A stretch of 50,555 nt of DNA from an uncultured Desulfobulbaceae bacterium (GCA_947259115.1 CAMYKS010000016.1:1-50555), one strand, 5' to 3'. Shown: positions 7,736 to 17,569, counted from the stretch's first letter. Translations and numbers: made by a program. The notes: generated by a model not told the origin, from the letters alone.

Positions 7736-9940
7736 ATGTCGAAAATCATCTGTTCAGCTGCCATCAGGGGAGCCCACAATATTGTGGACATGGCCGAAGA
7801 ATCGTATGAGGAAGCATTAAAGAAGTATGGTGCCGACCAAGAGGTTTCCTTTCCCAATACCGCTTATTTCCTGCCGATCATATACAGTATGCTTGGCTAC
7901 AAGGTTGAAAAAATCGGCGATATGAAGGATATCTTCCAGGAATGCCGTAACCTTTTACCAGACCTGGTAACGGATGATCTCTGGCTTCCTTACCTGGCCC
8001 CTGCACTGGATGCCGGTATGGCAACATTCTTTGCCGAGGAAATGTACGAATCCATCCGCTATCTTAATGAACCCAATTTTTATACCAAGACAGAGGATCC
8101 CACAGCGGACAATATCTGGCTCGGCGCTGCCGATGACCTGATTTTCCGTAAACGTGGTGTTGAGTTTGTTGACGGTACGGCGCCGGGTTTTGCCGCCATC
8201 ATGGGCTCTCCAAAGGACAAAGAGGTGGCAAGCAGGATCGCTCTCGAGCTGCAGGAAAAAAACCTCTACATATTCATGCACGATCATACCGACGGTATCC
8301 GCATGGCCGAGCAGTTGGTCGCTAATGATGTACAGATAGGCTGGAATACCAGGCTCGTACCTTTTGGCCAATCTTATACCACTGCCGTATTTGCCATTGG
8401 ATTTGCCTGCCGTGTTGCCATGGCCTTTGGTGGTGTGAAGCCCGGTGATTACAAGGGCAACCTTATCTATAACAAGGACAGGACCTTTGCCTTTGTTATG
8501 GCCTTTGGCCCGGTCAGCGACGAGTGGTATGCCAATGCCGCCGGTGCTATCAACTGGGGTTTCCCAACCATATCCGACTATGATATTCCGGAAGTACTGC
8601 CGACAGGTATCTGCACCTACGAGCATGTTGTCAGCAATGTACCCCATGATGAAATTGTGCAGAAAGCCATCGAAGTTCGCGGCTTGAAGGTATCTGTGAC
8701 CAAGATTGATATTCCGCTTTCCTTTGGCCCGGCCTTTGAGGGTGAACGTATCAGGAAAGACGACCTGTTCATGGAAATGGGCGGTGGCCGTACAACCGGT
8801 GTTGAAGTACTGGTTTCCAAGGAAATGGATGAAGTTGAAGACGGCCTGGTGACAGTTGACGGTCCTGATATGTCAGATATCGAAGCGGGCCAGAACCTGC
8901 CGATTTCTATCCTGGTTGAAGTGGCCGGGCGTGAGATGCAGTCCGACTTTGAGCCCATCCTCGAACGGCAATTCCATCACCTGATCAACTATGTCCAGGG
9001 CATCATGCATATCGGCCAGCGTAACATCATGTGGATCAGGATCGGTAAGGCAGCGGTTGAAAAAGGCTTCTCACTTAAAGATATCGGCAAGGTGCTGCAT
9101 GGTAAACTGCATCAGGAGTTTGGTGCTATCCTGGATAAGGTTCAGGTGAAGATTTCCACCATACAGGAGGAAGTTGAGAAGGTCGTTGAACTTGCCAAGG
9201 GAGTCTACACGGAACGCGACTTACGTCTTGGCAATATGACTGACGAGACTGAAGAGGTATTCTATTCCTGTACCCTGTGCCAATCATTTGCCCCGAGCCA
9301 TGTCTGTGTAATAACTCCTGAGCGCGTCGGCATGTGCGGTGCCTATAACTGGCTTGACGGCAAGGCCTCATTTCAGATTAACCCGACCGGTCCGAACCAG
9401 CCTATTAATAAAGGTGACTGTACCGATCCATCAAACGGCTATTTTACCGGTATCAATGAGTTTGTCAATCAGGCGTCCCGCGGTGCGGTTCCTGAAGTCA
9501 GCTGCTATTCACTGATGAATAATCCCATGACCGCCTGTGGCTGTTTTGAGGCAATTGCCGCCATGCTGCCCCAGTGCAACGGTATCATGGTTGTCAACCG
9601 TGACTACATGGGAATGACGCCAAGCGGCATGAAATTTACCACCCTGGCAGGTATGGCCGGCGGCGGCATGCAGACCCCGGGCTTTATGGGTGTCAGTAAA
9701 CACTTTCTGACCAGTAAAAAACTCTTCCTGGCCGAGGGCGGCCTGAAAAGACTTGTCTGGATCCCCAAGATTCTCAAGGAGGAGATCAAGGACAAACTCA
9801 TGGAGCGCTGTAAAGAGGAAGGCATGCCGGAACTCTTTGATATGATCGCCACCGAAGAGCAGGGTGAAACAGAAGAAGAAATTCTCAAGTTCCTCAAAGA
9901 GAAAGGACACCCGGCATTGGAAATGGAAGCAGCAGTTTAA
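7736..9940 (+). CDS. acsB: acetyl-CoA synthase (CODH/ACS beta subunit)
   Basis: A 734-residue AcsB/CdhC, the enzyme that joins a methyl group, CO and CoA at the Ni-Ni-[4Fe-4S] A-cluster. The cluster ligands are visible in CTLCQSFAPSHVC followed by GMCGAYNW (~residues 512-536), and the Cys-Gly-Cys that holds the distal nickel is in ACGCFEA (~600). The length matches the full bacterial form with its N-terminal CODH-binding domain, not the short archaeal one. A strong GAGGGAG ribosome site lies just before the ATG. It sits between acsD and acsC, as in many acs operons. Confidence 0.96.
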   Translation: MSKIICSAAIRGAHNIVDMAEESYEEALKKYGADQEVSFPNTAYFLPIIYSMLGYKVEKIGDMKDIFQECRNLLPDLVTDDLWLPYLAPALDAGMATFFAEEMYESIRYLNEPNFYTKTEDPTADNIWLGAADDLIFRKRGVEFVDGTAPGFAAIMGSPKDKEVASRIALELQEKNLYIFMHDHTDGIRMAEQLVANDVQIGWNTRLVPFGQSYTTAVFAIGFACRVAMAFGGVKPGDYKGNLIYNKDRTFAFVMAFGPVSDEWYANAAGAINWGFPTISDYDIPEVLPTGICTYEHVVSNVPHDEIVQKAIEVRGLKVSVTKIDIPLSFGPAFEGERIRKDDLFMEMGGGRTTGVEVLVSKEMDEVEDGLVTVDGPDMSDIEAGQNLPISILVEVAGREMQSDFEPILERQFHHLINYVQGIMHIGQRNIMWIRIGKAAVEKGFSLKDIGKVLHGKLHQEFGAILDKVQVKISTIQEEVEKVVELAKGVYTERDLRLGNMTDETEEVFYSCTLCQSFAPSHVCVITPERVGMCGAYNWLDGKASFQINPTGPNQPINKGDCTDPSNGYFTGINEFVNQASRGAVPEVSCYSLMNNPMTACGCFEAIAAMLPQCNGIMVVNRDYMGMTPSGMKFTTLAGMAGGGMQTPGFMGVSKHFLTSKKLFLAEGGLKRLVWIPKILKEEIKDKLMERCKEEGMPELFDMIATEEQGETEEEILKFLKEKGHPALEMEAAV

Positions 9941-10056
9941 CCGCAGAGATAATTTATACAAACCCCATTGAAGCCGGACCGACATCTTTACGGCTTTAAT
10001 TAAAGAATACAAAAGTCAAATTTACTAATTTGCTTTTTACAACTGGAGGATAAGAG

Positions 10057-11412
10057 ATGGCACTAACTGGTATACAGATTCTCAAAATGCTGCCGAAGAC
10101 CAACTGCGGTGAATGCGGTATACCGACCTGCCTGGCATTTGGTATGAAAGTGGCGGCAGGGCAGATAGAAATCGGCGAATGTCCATATGTAAGTGACGAA
10201 GTCAAAGATACCATCGGCGAGGCTTCAGCACCGCCCATCAGGACAATTACGCTTGGCAGCGGTGATACTGCCTTCAAGGCTGGTGGTGAAACCTGTCTGT
10301 TCAGGCATGAGAAGCGATTTGAGAATCCTACCGGCCTGGGCGTAATGCTGACAACCGATATGGCTGCTGCTGAGGTAGACGGCAGAATTGAGCGCTTTAA
10401 CTCCATCCGCATAGAAAGGGTCGGCGTCCTTATGAAAGCAGATATTATCGCTGTTAAGGACTCTAAAGGTGACGAAGGTGCATTTACCTCATTGGTCCAG
10501 AAAGTCCTTGATAAAGCCGACGATGCCAAACTTGTCCTCATCAGTGATAATGCGTCTACTCTTGCTGCCGCAGCAAAGCTCTGCGGTGAGAGGAAACCGC
10601 TTCTTCTCGGCGCTGACAGTAATAACCGCGAAGCCTTGGCCAACCTGGCCAAGGAACAGGGATGCCCCCTTGGTGTCAGAGGCACCAATCTTGACAATAC
10701 CGTTGAAATCGCTGAACAGCTTTTAAATGACGGCCTGAAAGACCTGGTCATTGATACCGGCGCCCGCACCATGAAGGCAGCGTTTGAAGATAATATCGCC
10801 GCCCGCAGGGCTGCTGTCAAAAAGAAATTTAAACCCCTGGGGTTCCCCACCATCACCTTTCCATGCGAGATGACAGACGATCCGCTCATGGAAGTCATGA
10901 TCGCCTCCGTACTGGTGGCAAAATATGCCGGTATCGTTATTCTATCGGATCTGCAGGGCGACACCCTGTTCCCGCTGCTGCTCGAACGCTTGAATATTTT
11001 CACAGATCCGCAGCGGCCCATGGTGGTGAAAGAAGACATCTATCCTGTCAACGGTCCGGGTGAGGACTCACCTGTTCTTATCACCTGCAACTTCTCACTT
11101 ACCTACTTTATTGTTTCAGGTGAAATTGAAGGAAGCAAGGTCCCTTCATGGCTGTTAATCAAGGATACGGAAGGCCTTTCAGTTTTGACCGCCTGGGCGG
11201 CAGGTAAATTTGGCGCAGACCTGATTGCCGTGTTTATCAATAAATCAGGCATTGCCGATAAGGTAAAACATCGTGAACTGATTATACCGGGTTACCTCGC
11301 CACTATTAAGGGTGAACTGGAGGAAGAACTTCCTGATTGGACCATTACCATCGGTCCCCGTGAGGCGGGACATATGCCTGCATTCCTGAAGGAATGGAAG
11401 CCGGCTGCTTAA
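10057..11412 (+). CDS. acsC: corrinoid Fe-S protein large subunit (CODH/ACS gamma)
   Basis: A 451-residue AcsC/CdhE. The N-terminal [4Fe-4S] domain shows CGECGIPTC and a fourth Cys in GECPY (~residues 20-44); the rest is a TIM barrel and a C-terminal B12-binding domain ending in the usual AGHMPAFLKEW segment. With the AcsD part of the upstream fusion it would form the corrinoid protein that carries the methyl group from methyl-THF to AcsB. A TGGAGG-like ribosome site lies before the ATG. The matching methyltransferase AcsE is not found nearby. Confidence 0.95.
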   Translation: MALTGIQILKMLPKTNCGECGIPTCLAFGMKVAAGQIEIGECPYVSDEVKDTIGEASAPPIRTITLGSGDTAFKAGGETCLFRHEKRFENPTGLGVMLTTDMAAAEVDGRIERFNSIRIERVGVLMKADIIAVKDSKGDEGAFTSLVQKVLDKADDAKLVLISDNASTLAAAAKLCGERKPLLLGADSNNREALANLAKEQGCPLGVRGTNLDNTVEIAEQLLNDGLKDLVIDTGARTMKAAFEDNIAARRAAVKKKFKPLGFPTITFPCEMTDDPLMEVMIASVLVAKYAGIVILSDLQGDTLFPLLLERLNIFTDPQRPMVVKEDIYPVNGPGEDSPVLITCNFSLTYFIVSGEIEGSKVPSWLLIKDTEGLSVLTAWAAGKFGADLIAVFINKSGIADKVKHRELIIPGYLATIKGELEEELPDWTITIGPREAGHMPAFLKEWKPAA

Positions 11413-11498
11413 AACAGATTCATTACAGAAAAATGTACGATCGGCAGTAAGAGGCCGATATAAATCCATAGAACCAGTTAGAGTAATTGGAGAAAGTT

Positions 11499-14400
11499 AT
11501 GGCTAAAGCAAAAAAGAGCAGGGAAGGGACGGTTATGGTCCTGGGCGGTGGTATCGCCGGGGTCCAGGCAGCTCTTGACCTGACTGATCTGGGGTACTAC
11601 GTCTATCTGGTTGAGAAATCGCCTGCCATCGGCGGCGTAATGGCTCAACTGGACAAGACTTTCCCGACCAACGATTGTTCGCTCTGAATCCTGGCGCCCA
11701 AGTTGGTTGAGGCCGGTCGGTCTCCAAATATCGAAATTCTCACAAATACGGATCTGCTTTCCCTTAAGGGGAAACCGGGTAATTTTAAAGCTGACATCGT
11801 ACAACGGCCCCGCTATATCAATGCAGACGACTGTACCGCATGCGGACTCTGTACAGAGTATTGTCCACGGCACCAGGTGGATGATTACAACGAAGGCTTG
11901 AATCTGACCCGCCCCATCCACATTGACTATCCCCAGGCAGTGCCGGCAACGTACTATATAGATCCGCGCAGCTGTTTGCACCTGACCCATGAAACCTGCC
12001 AGATCTGTGTGCCGGTCTGCCAGAGCAAGGCCATTGATTTCAGCCAGACACCTGAAGAAAAGACCCTGGAAGTCGGTGCCGTCATCATGTCACCCGGTTT
12101 TGGCCGTATCTCGGAAGAAACCCTTGCCAAGTACAGCTTTGGCAAACATCCGGATGTGGTAACCAGCATTGAATTTGAAAGGCTTTTGAACCCCTCCGGT
12201 CCTTTTACCGGTGAGGTGCGCTGCCTTTCCGACAACAGGCATCCCCACAAGATTGCCTTTATTCAGTGTGTCGGCTCCAGGGATATCGGTTGTGACAACG
12301 GCTACTGCTCTTCCGTCTGCTGCATGTACGCTATCAAAGAGGCCATGGTTGCCAAAGAGCATGATCCTGAAGCGGACATAACCGTTTACTATATGGATAT
12401 CCGGACCCAGGGCAAAGATTTTGACGCTGCCCAGAAGCGTGCCGAGGACAAAGGCATCAAGTTTGTACGGGCAAAGGTGGCGGATGTCATGCCATGGGGA
12501 AATCATCTGCGTCTAACCTATTCAACCCTTGACGGTAAGCACAGCTTTGAACCCTATGATATGGTAGTTCTCTCCGTTGGTCTCGAATCACCTCCGGATG
12601 CCCAGAAATTGGCCGACATGGCCGGGTTCAAACTCAACAAGTACAATTTCTGTGACACCGACACCTTTACTCCCCTTGCCACAAGCAAAGAGGGTGTCTA
12701 TGTTGCCGGCGCCTTCAACGGCCCCATGGATATCCCTGAATCCGTTACACAGTCCAGCGGCGCTGCCGGAATCGCTTCCGGACTCATTAAAAAACAGCGC
12801 GGCAAGGGCATTGTACACAAGAGTTACCCGGATGAGAAAGATATTGGTGACGATGTACGCATAGGGGTTTTCGTCTGTCACTGTGGTATTAATATAGGTT
12901 CTGTTGTTGATGTACCCGATGTGAGCACCTATGCCGGTGACATGGAGGGCGTTGTTTACTATACCGAGAGCCTCTATAGCTGCTCCCAGGATGCCCAGGA
13001 GGTACTCAAGGACAAAATCAAGGAACATGATCTCAACCGGGTCGTCATAGCCGCCTGTTCACCCAGGACCCATGAGCCGCTTTTTCAGGAAACCCTTAAG
13101 GATGCCGGACTCAATCGCTCCCTGTTCGAAATGGTTAATATCAGAGACCAGTGCTCCTGGGTACATGCCAATGAGCCTGATGCCGCCACCGATAAGTCAA
13201 AGGATCTTGTCCGTATGGCAGTGGCCAAGGCCAGACATATTCAACCCCTGCCTGAGCAGACCGTACCGGTTAATAAAACAGCTCTTGTTTTAGGTGGTGG
13301 TATTGCCGGTATGACCGCGGCATCAGACATGGCAGACCAGGGTTTCAACTGTTACCTGCTTGAGAAGCAGGACTCCCTGGGTGGAAATTATAAAAAACTT
13401 GCCCATACCAAAAAGCTCATTGAACAGGTCAAAAAGAATAAACTCATCACAGCTTATACCAATGCTGAATTGCAGCAGACCAGTGGTTTTGTCGGCAACT
13501 TCTCCTCAATTATTACAACTGGGAAAGGAGCCAGGGCCAAGGAAATAACCCTGGACCACGGTGTCATCATTATAGCCACCGGTGCAAGCGAACACCGACC
13601 AGAAGCTGTACTGGGTAATTCGATCAAATATTCCAAAAATATCGTTACCCAGAGTGAATTGGCAGAACAGCTTGAAGGAAAAGGCAAGAAGCGGGCTCCG
13701 GATTCAATTGTCATGGTTCAGTGTGCCGGTTCCCGGGGCGACGATCTGAATTACTGTTCCAAGACCTGCTGTAATACAGCAGTTCAAAACGCCTTAAAGG
13801 TGAAAGAAATCAACCCTGATTCCCAGATAGTAGTACTCTACAGGGATATCAGGACATACGGCTATGCCGAGGATCTTTACCAGGATGCAAGACAGAAGGG
13901 CGTACTCTTCATTCCTTATGAAATGGACAATAAGCCCACAATATCTGCAAAGGGCAAAAAACTTACGGTGTCCTTCTTTGACCCGATTCTGCAGGATGAT
14001 ATTACCACGAATCCGCAGATGGTAGCCTTGAGTGTCGGCATGGTTCCCGAAGAAACGGACACCTTGAGCAAACTCTTGAAAGTGCCTGTAACGGCCGACA
14101 GCTTCTTCCTGGAGGCCCATGTCAAACTGCGTCCTGTTGAACTTCCTGTAGACGGGGTTTATGTCTGCGGCCTGGCCCATTCTCCCAAACCCATTAATGA
14201 AATCATAGTCCAGGCCCAGGCTGCTTCTGCCAAGGCTGCTATGCCACTGGTTAAAGGCTATGTCACAGTTGATCCGATTGTCTCGAATATCGATAAGGAA
14301 ACCTGCATCGGTTGCAGGCTCTGTACAAGTCTTTGTCCTTATCAGGCTATTCAGATGGTCAAAGATGAAAATAACAGGCCAAAGGCTGAAACCATTGTGG

Positions 14401-14543
14401 CATCATGCAAGGCTTGCGGTATCTGTGCCTCTCATTGTCCCACATTTGCGATCTCCATGGGCGGTTTTACCAACGAACAGCTTACGTCGCAGATTGAAGC
14501 ATTTGGTAAAGAAATTACGGAAAAAGAGAAAGAGACAGCGTAA
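11499..14543 (+). CDS. hdrA: HdrA-like FAD/Fe-S electron-transfer subunit, double length, selenocysteine at residue 63
   Basis: 1014 residues if the TGA at 11685-11687 is read as selenocysteine. The TGA follows TFPTNDCSL and precedes [10 protein letters not shown]; family members carry a Cys there, and the frame stays open with strong similarity to the next stop. The protein holds two FAD-binding halves ([10 protein letters not shown] near residue 12 and [10 protein letters not shown] near 597), an early ferredoxin pair ([11 protein letters not shown]), CxxC-rich inserts and a C-terminal 2x[4Fe-4S] ferredoxin ([22 protein letters not shown]). ATG 11499 with GGAG upstream is the better start. 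The context suggests it feeds or drains electrons of the MetF reaction, possibly by flavin-based bifurcation. Confidence 0.93.
11685..11716 (+). promoter_or_regulatory. UGA recoding site and candidate bacterial SECIS in hdrA
   Basis: After the UGA, CTGGC (11691-11695) can pair with GCCGG (11712-11716) with one G-U, enclosing a smaller CCA/TGG hairpin. It lies at the right distance for a SelB-read element but lacks a textbook loop, so the fold is less certain than the recoding itself. Confidence 0.5.
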
Positions 14544-14602
14544 CTCTGTTTTCAGAGGCAATTTCAAGTGCATCATTTATAACAATGATTAAAGGATAGA
14601 AA

Positions 14603-15451
14603 ATGAGCAAGGAAGAGTACAACCCGAAGATTCTGGGATTTCTGTGCAACTGGTGCTGTTATGCTGCAGCTGATGCGGCGGGTGTCTCCCGTTACCAGTA
14701 TCCACCCAACCTGCGCACAATAAGGGTGATGTGCACCGGCAGGGTCGACCCTGCCTTTGTCCTGCGGGGCTTTGTGGAAGGGGCAGACGGCATCTTCACC
14801 GGCGGCTGACAACTCGGTGAATGTCATTACCAGGTCGGTAATTACGATGCGATGGGAATGAATGCCTTAATTTTCAATGTCCTGCAGGAAATTGGTATTA
14901 ATCCTGCAAGATTCTCCCTGCAGTGGGCCTCTGCTGCTGAAGCACCCCGTTTTGTTAAATTGATCACCGAATTTTCAGGCAAGATCAAAGAACTGGGACC
15001 ATTGGGAGAATCTGAAGGTATTGAGCCGGATGAATTAAAAATCAGGTTAGATAAAGCCCTGGCAGCTGTGAGCAGCCGGAAAGTGAGAATGGTTTACGGC
15101 AACACGACTAAGTCTATCCGCAAAGAGGGCATTTTTACCCAGGAATATATAAGTGGTGTTATTGAAGAAAAGTTGACCAAGGCCATAAAGGGGGCCTTTG
15201 AGGCTGATAAAGCCCCAAAAGAAGCCAAGCCCGTTTCTGGAAAGAAAGCTGCCAAAGGGTCACCCAAGAAAAAAGTTGCAGCCAAAGAAAAGCCGGAGCC
15301 CAAGAAGCCGGCAAAGAAGGCCGCGAAGAAGGCTGAACCCGCTGCCAAGAAAAAAGCGTCTGCTCCTAAAAAGGCAGCTGCTAAAAAAGCTGCTGCGCCG
15401 AAGAAAGGTGCTGCCAAGAAAAAAACCGCAGCGAAAAAGAAGAAAAAATAG
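14603..15451 (+). CDS. mvhD: MvhD/FrhD-like [2Fe-2S] subunit with selenocysteine at residue 69 and H1-like tail
   Basis: 282 residues when TGA 14807-14809 is read as selenocysteine. Residues 1-~195 are the MvhD-type 'hydrogenase iron-sulfur subunit' domain: [22 protein letters not shown], then [23 protein letters not shown], where relatives have Cys at the Sec place. Such subunits pass electrons to or from HdrA. Residues ~200-282 are very different: Lys/Ala/Pro repeats ([15 protein letters not shown]) ending in five lysines, as in histone H1 or AlgP-type tails. It follows hdrA by 59 bases and ends the CODH/ACS run before a strong terminator. Confidence 0.92.
14807..14842 (+). promoter_or_regulatory. 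UGA recoding site and bacterial SECIS hairpin in mvhD
   Basis: A perfect 6-bp stem ATTACC (14826-14831)/GGTAAT (14837-14842) carries the loop AGGTC, starting 16 bases after the UGA. The loop agrees with the AGGUCU apical loop of the E. coli fdhF SECIS that SelB recognises. Confidence 0.8.
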
Positions 15452-15471
15452 CCTACATATACAATTTTTTC

Positions 15472-15512
15472 AAACCCCGCTTTTCTGTATCAAGAAACAG
15501 CGGGGTTTTTGT
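15472..15512 (+). terminator. strong factor-independent terminator after mvhD
   Basis: AAACCCCGCT (15472-15481) pairs perfectly with AGCGGGGTTT (15499-15508) around a 17-base loop and runs into a T-tract. It lies 20 bases after the mvhD stop and closes the CODH/ACS block. Confidence 0.9.
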
Positions 15513-15632
15513 TTTCTGTTTACAGGGATGCTCTTCCCTAATAATATTCACTTGATCTTGTTTTGTAAGTTTTTCTCTGCTTGGCAGCAATAGTATTGCC
15601 ACCTTTTAAATTAATAGTTGCTGGACCATAAA

Positions 15633-16220
15633 ATGGAACTTCCTTCATATAGATTACAGTTGCCCGATTGGGTAGGTGCGTGTATTCAGGAACCTGACAA
15701 AATATTTCATACTGTTGAAGAACGTATGGAGTTGGCCATTACACTGGCAGTCAACAATATTAATAATAATGGTGGGCCCTTTGGCGCAGCAATTTTTGAA
15801 CAGCACAGCGGACGGCTTGTCGCGCCAGGCGTCAACCTTGTTCTGCAGAGCAACTGTTCGGTGGTCCATGCCGAGATTGTTGCCATCATGCTTGCCCAAC
15901 AGAAGGTGGCAAACTTTGACCTGGGCGCCGAAGGGCTCCCCGGCTATGAACTTGTTACAACTACTGAACCCTGCGCCATGTGTCTGGGGGCCATTCCCTG
16001 GTCCGGTATCAACAGCCTTGTCTGTGGTGCCAGGGATGAAGATGCCAGAAGTATTGGTTTTGATGAGGGAGACAAGCCGGAGAACTGGACCCACAAACTT
16101 CAATCCCGCTCGATTTCTGTAACACGAGATATACTGAGAGATAAGGCGAAAGGGGTTTTACAGCAATATATTGATGCCGGTGGAATTATTTATAATGGCC
16201 GGGTTCAAATTACAAAATAG
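15633..16220 (+). CDS. nucleoside/guanine deaminase-like zinc enzyme
   Basis: A 195-residue cytidine-deaminase-fold protein. The zinc and proton-relay motifs are present: HAE (VVHAEIVAI, ~residues 80-90) and PCxxC (TTEPCAMCLGAIPWSGI, ~115-132). It is longer at the N-terminus than TadA and resembles stand-alone guanine/nucleoside deaminases, so a salvage or housecleaning role is likely; the substrate cannot be told. ATG 15633 is preferred over an in-frame TTG at 15618. It follows the terminator of the previous block and is a separate unit. Confidence 0.8.
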   Translation: MELPSYRLQLPDWVGACIQEPDKIFHTVEERMELAITLAVNNINNNGGPFGAAIFEQHSGRLVAPGVNLVLQSNCSVVHAEIVAIMLAQQKVANFDLGAEGLPGYELVTTTEPCAMCLGAIPWSGINSLVCGARDEDARSIGFDEGDKPENWTHKLQSRSISVTRDILRDKAKGVLQQYIDAGGIIYNGRVQITK

Positions 16221-16249
16221 CAGTCTTTTCGAACAGGACAGGAAAGAGA

Positions 16250-16648
16250 ATGACGAGCACTACAGATACCCATCGCAAAACCATCGGGTATATCCTCTGG
16301 ATTTTCGGTTTTACCGGGTCCCATAGATTTTATTATGGCAAACCACTCATCGGCACCATATATTTTTTTACCTTCGGCCTTTTAGGAATAGGCTGGATAA
16401 TTGACCTTTTCCTCATTCCCCACATGGATCGACAAGCCGACCTGAGATTCACCACCGGTCCCATTGATTATTCAGTTGCCTGGTTGCTGCTGACCTTTCT
16501 CGGCATATTTGGTATACACAGGATGTATATGAATAAATGGTTTACCGGTGTACTCTATCTTTTGACAGGCGGTCTTTTGGGTTTCGGCTATCTCTATGAT
16601 TTCTGGACATTGAATGACCAGATAACCATTATTAACCGTTTGCACTGA
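16250..16648 (+). CDS. TM2 domain membrane protein, two TM2 units
   Basis: A 132-residue inner-membrane protein with two TM2 units. Each has the pattern of a G-x-H-R-F/M-Y motif between hydrophobic helices: FTGSHRFYYGKPLIGTIYF (~residues 20-38) and IFGIHRMYMNKWFTGVLYL (~84-102). Four membrane helices are expected. TM2 proteins are widespread and mostly of unknown function. An AGGAAAGAG ribosome site precedes the ATG. It lies 29 bases after the deaminase gene. Confidence 0.75.
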   Translation: MTSTTDTHRKTIGYILWIFGFTGSHRFYYGKPLIGTIYFFTFGLLGIGWIIDLFLIPHMDRQADLRFTTGPIDYSVAWLLLTFLGIFGIHRMYMNKWFTGVLYLLTGGLLGFGYLYDFWTLNDQITIINRLH

Positions 16649-16747
16649 AGCATCTAACGCCAAGCCAGGGAATTGCAGCAGTATGCAGGTATGGGGCAGA
16701 TCTGGAGGTGGTTACTTGGTGAAAAACTACGGTACAGGAGTATTCAA

Positions 16748-17527
16748 ATGAAGAAACCGGGAATTATTTGTCTTATGACTTTCTTTTTTGTTTTCACTGC
16801 ATTCCAATATAGCGAAGCGAAAAGAAAAAATTACTATAGAACTTTCGAGATCATTGCCATAACCGGGAATGGCCTGACCCTGCAGGATAATGACGGCAAT
16901 GTCATTGAAATCGATAAAGACCCCGGAGATTTTAAGGTGGGGTATAATGTCAGGTATGACAGTGTCCGCAAAAGACTGCGGGCATATCGCTGGCAGGAAT
17001 ATAGGGTAATTGCAGTTTCAGGCAACAGCATAACGCTGCAGCACAAGACAGGCGATATCCTCTCTGTAACAGGTAATTATGCAGGGAAATACGAAATCGG
17101 TGACCAGGTGCGTTATGACTCCATTGGCAACAAACTGCAGACGCATGATGAGTCCGGGCAATCGAAGCAATATACTGTTGTTGCAGCATCCAGCAATAAT
17201 ATCACCCTGGAAGCTAAAGATGGGCAGAAAGTAATCCTGCACTTGGATAATAATTTATATCAAGAACGCAGAGGTATGTATATTGGGAAGTATAAAGTTG
17301 GGGACCTGGTCAGGTATAATGCTACCACCAATAAATTAAAAAAGGGTGTATTACGGACATATGACTGGCAGGACTATGAGATTAAACAAGTTTCAGAAGA
17401 CCAACTTATACTGGTCAATAAAGACGAGGAAGAAATGATTCTGGAAAATACGTATGGCTCTAAGTTTCATACAGGCGATTTAGTTAAGTATGATCGTTTA
17501 AACAACCTGCTCAAGAAGGTACGATGA
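16748..17527 (+). CDS. secreted protein with four ~55-residue repeats, unknown function
   Basis: A 259-residue protein starting at ATG 16748 (CAGGAG ribosome site upstream; an earlier in-frame start would bury the signal peptide). Residues 1-~24 form a signal peptide ending SEA. The remainder is four degenerate repeats: a short strand with 'IxGNxxTLQxxDG', then 'KVGDxVRYDxxxNKL'. Examples are ITGNGLTLQDNDG, VSGNSITLQHKTG, ASSNNITLEAKDG and VSEDQLILVNKDE, each followed by a GD/GY-x-V-R/K-Y-D motif. The pattern resembles small beta-barrel (OB/SH3-like) repeats in the periplasm. I do not recognise a named family. Confidence 0.65.
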   Translation: MKKPGIICLMTFFFVFTAFQYSEAKRKNYYRTFEIIAITGNGLTLQDNDGNVIEIDKDPGDFKVGYNVRYDSVRKRLRAYRWQEYRVIAVSGNSITLQHKTGDILSVTGNYAGKYEIGDQVRYDSIGNKLQTHDESGQSKQYTVVAASSNNITLEAKDGQKVILHLDNNLYQERRGMYIGKYKVGDLVRYNATTNKLKKGVLRTYDWQDYEIKQVSEDQLILVNKDEEEMILENTYGSKFHTGDLVKYDRLNNLLKKVR

Positions 17528-17569
17528 GGCAGGTTGTGGGCAGCAGATTTCCGTGTAGGGAACTTTAAA

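Noticed and set aside
11487..11687. Short separate gene ending at the TGA before the large hdrA frame
   Set aside because: The TGA interrupts the HdrA motif exactly at a conserved Cys and the frame is unchanged on both sides; selenocysteine is the better reading than two genes or a frameshift.
14852..15451. Independent Lys-rich protein starting at ATG 14852
   Set aside because: It is in frame with the upstream MvhD half through the UGA, and the segment between them encodes the conserved GECHY motif.
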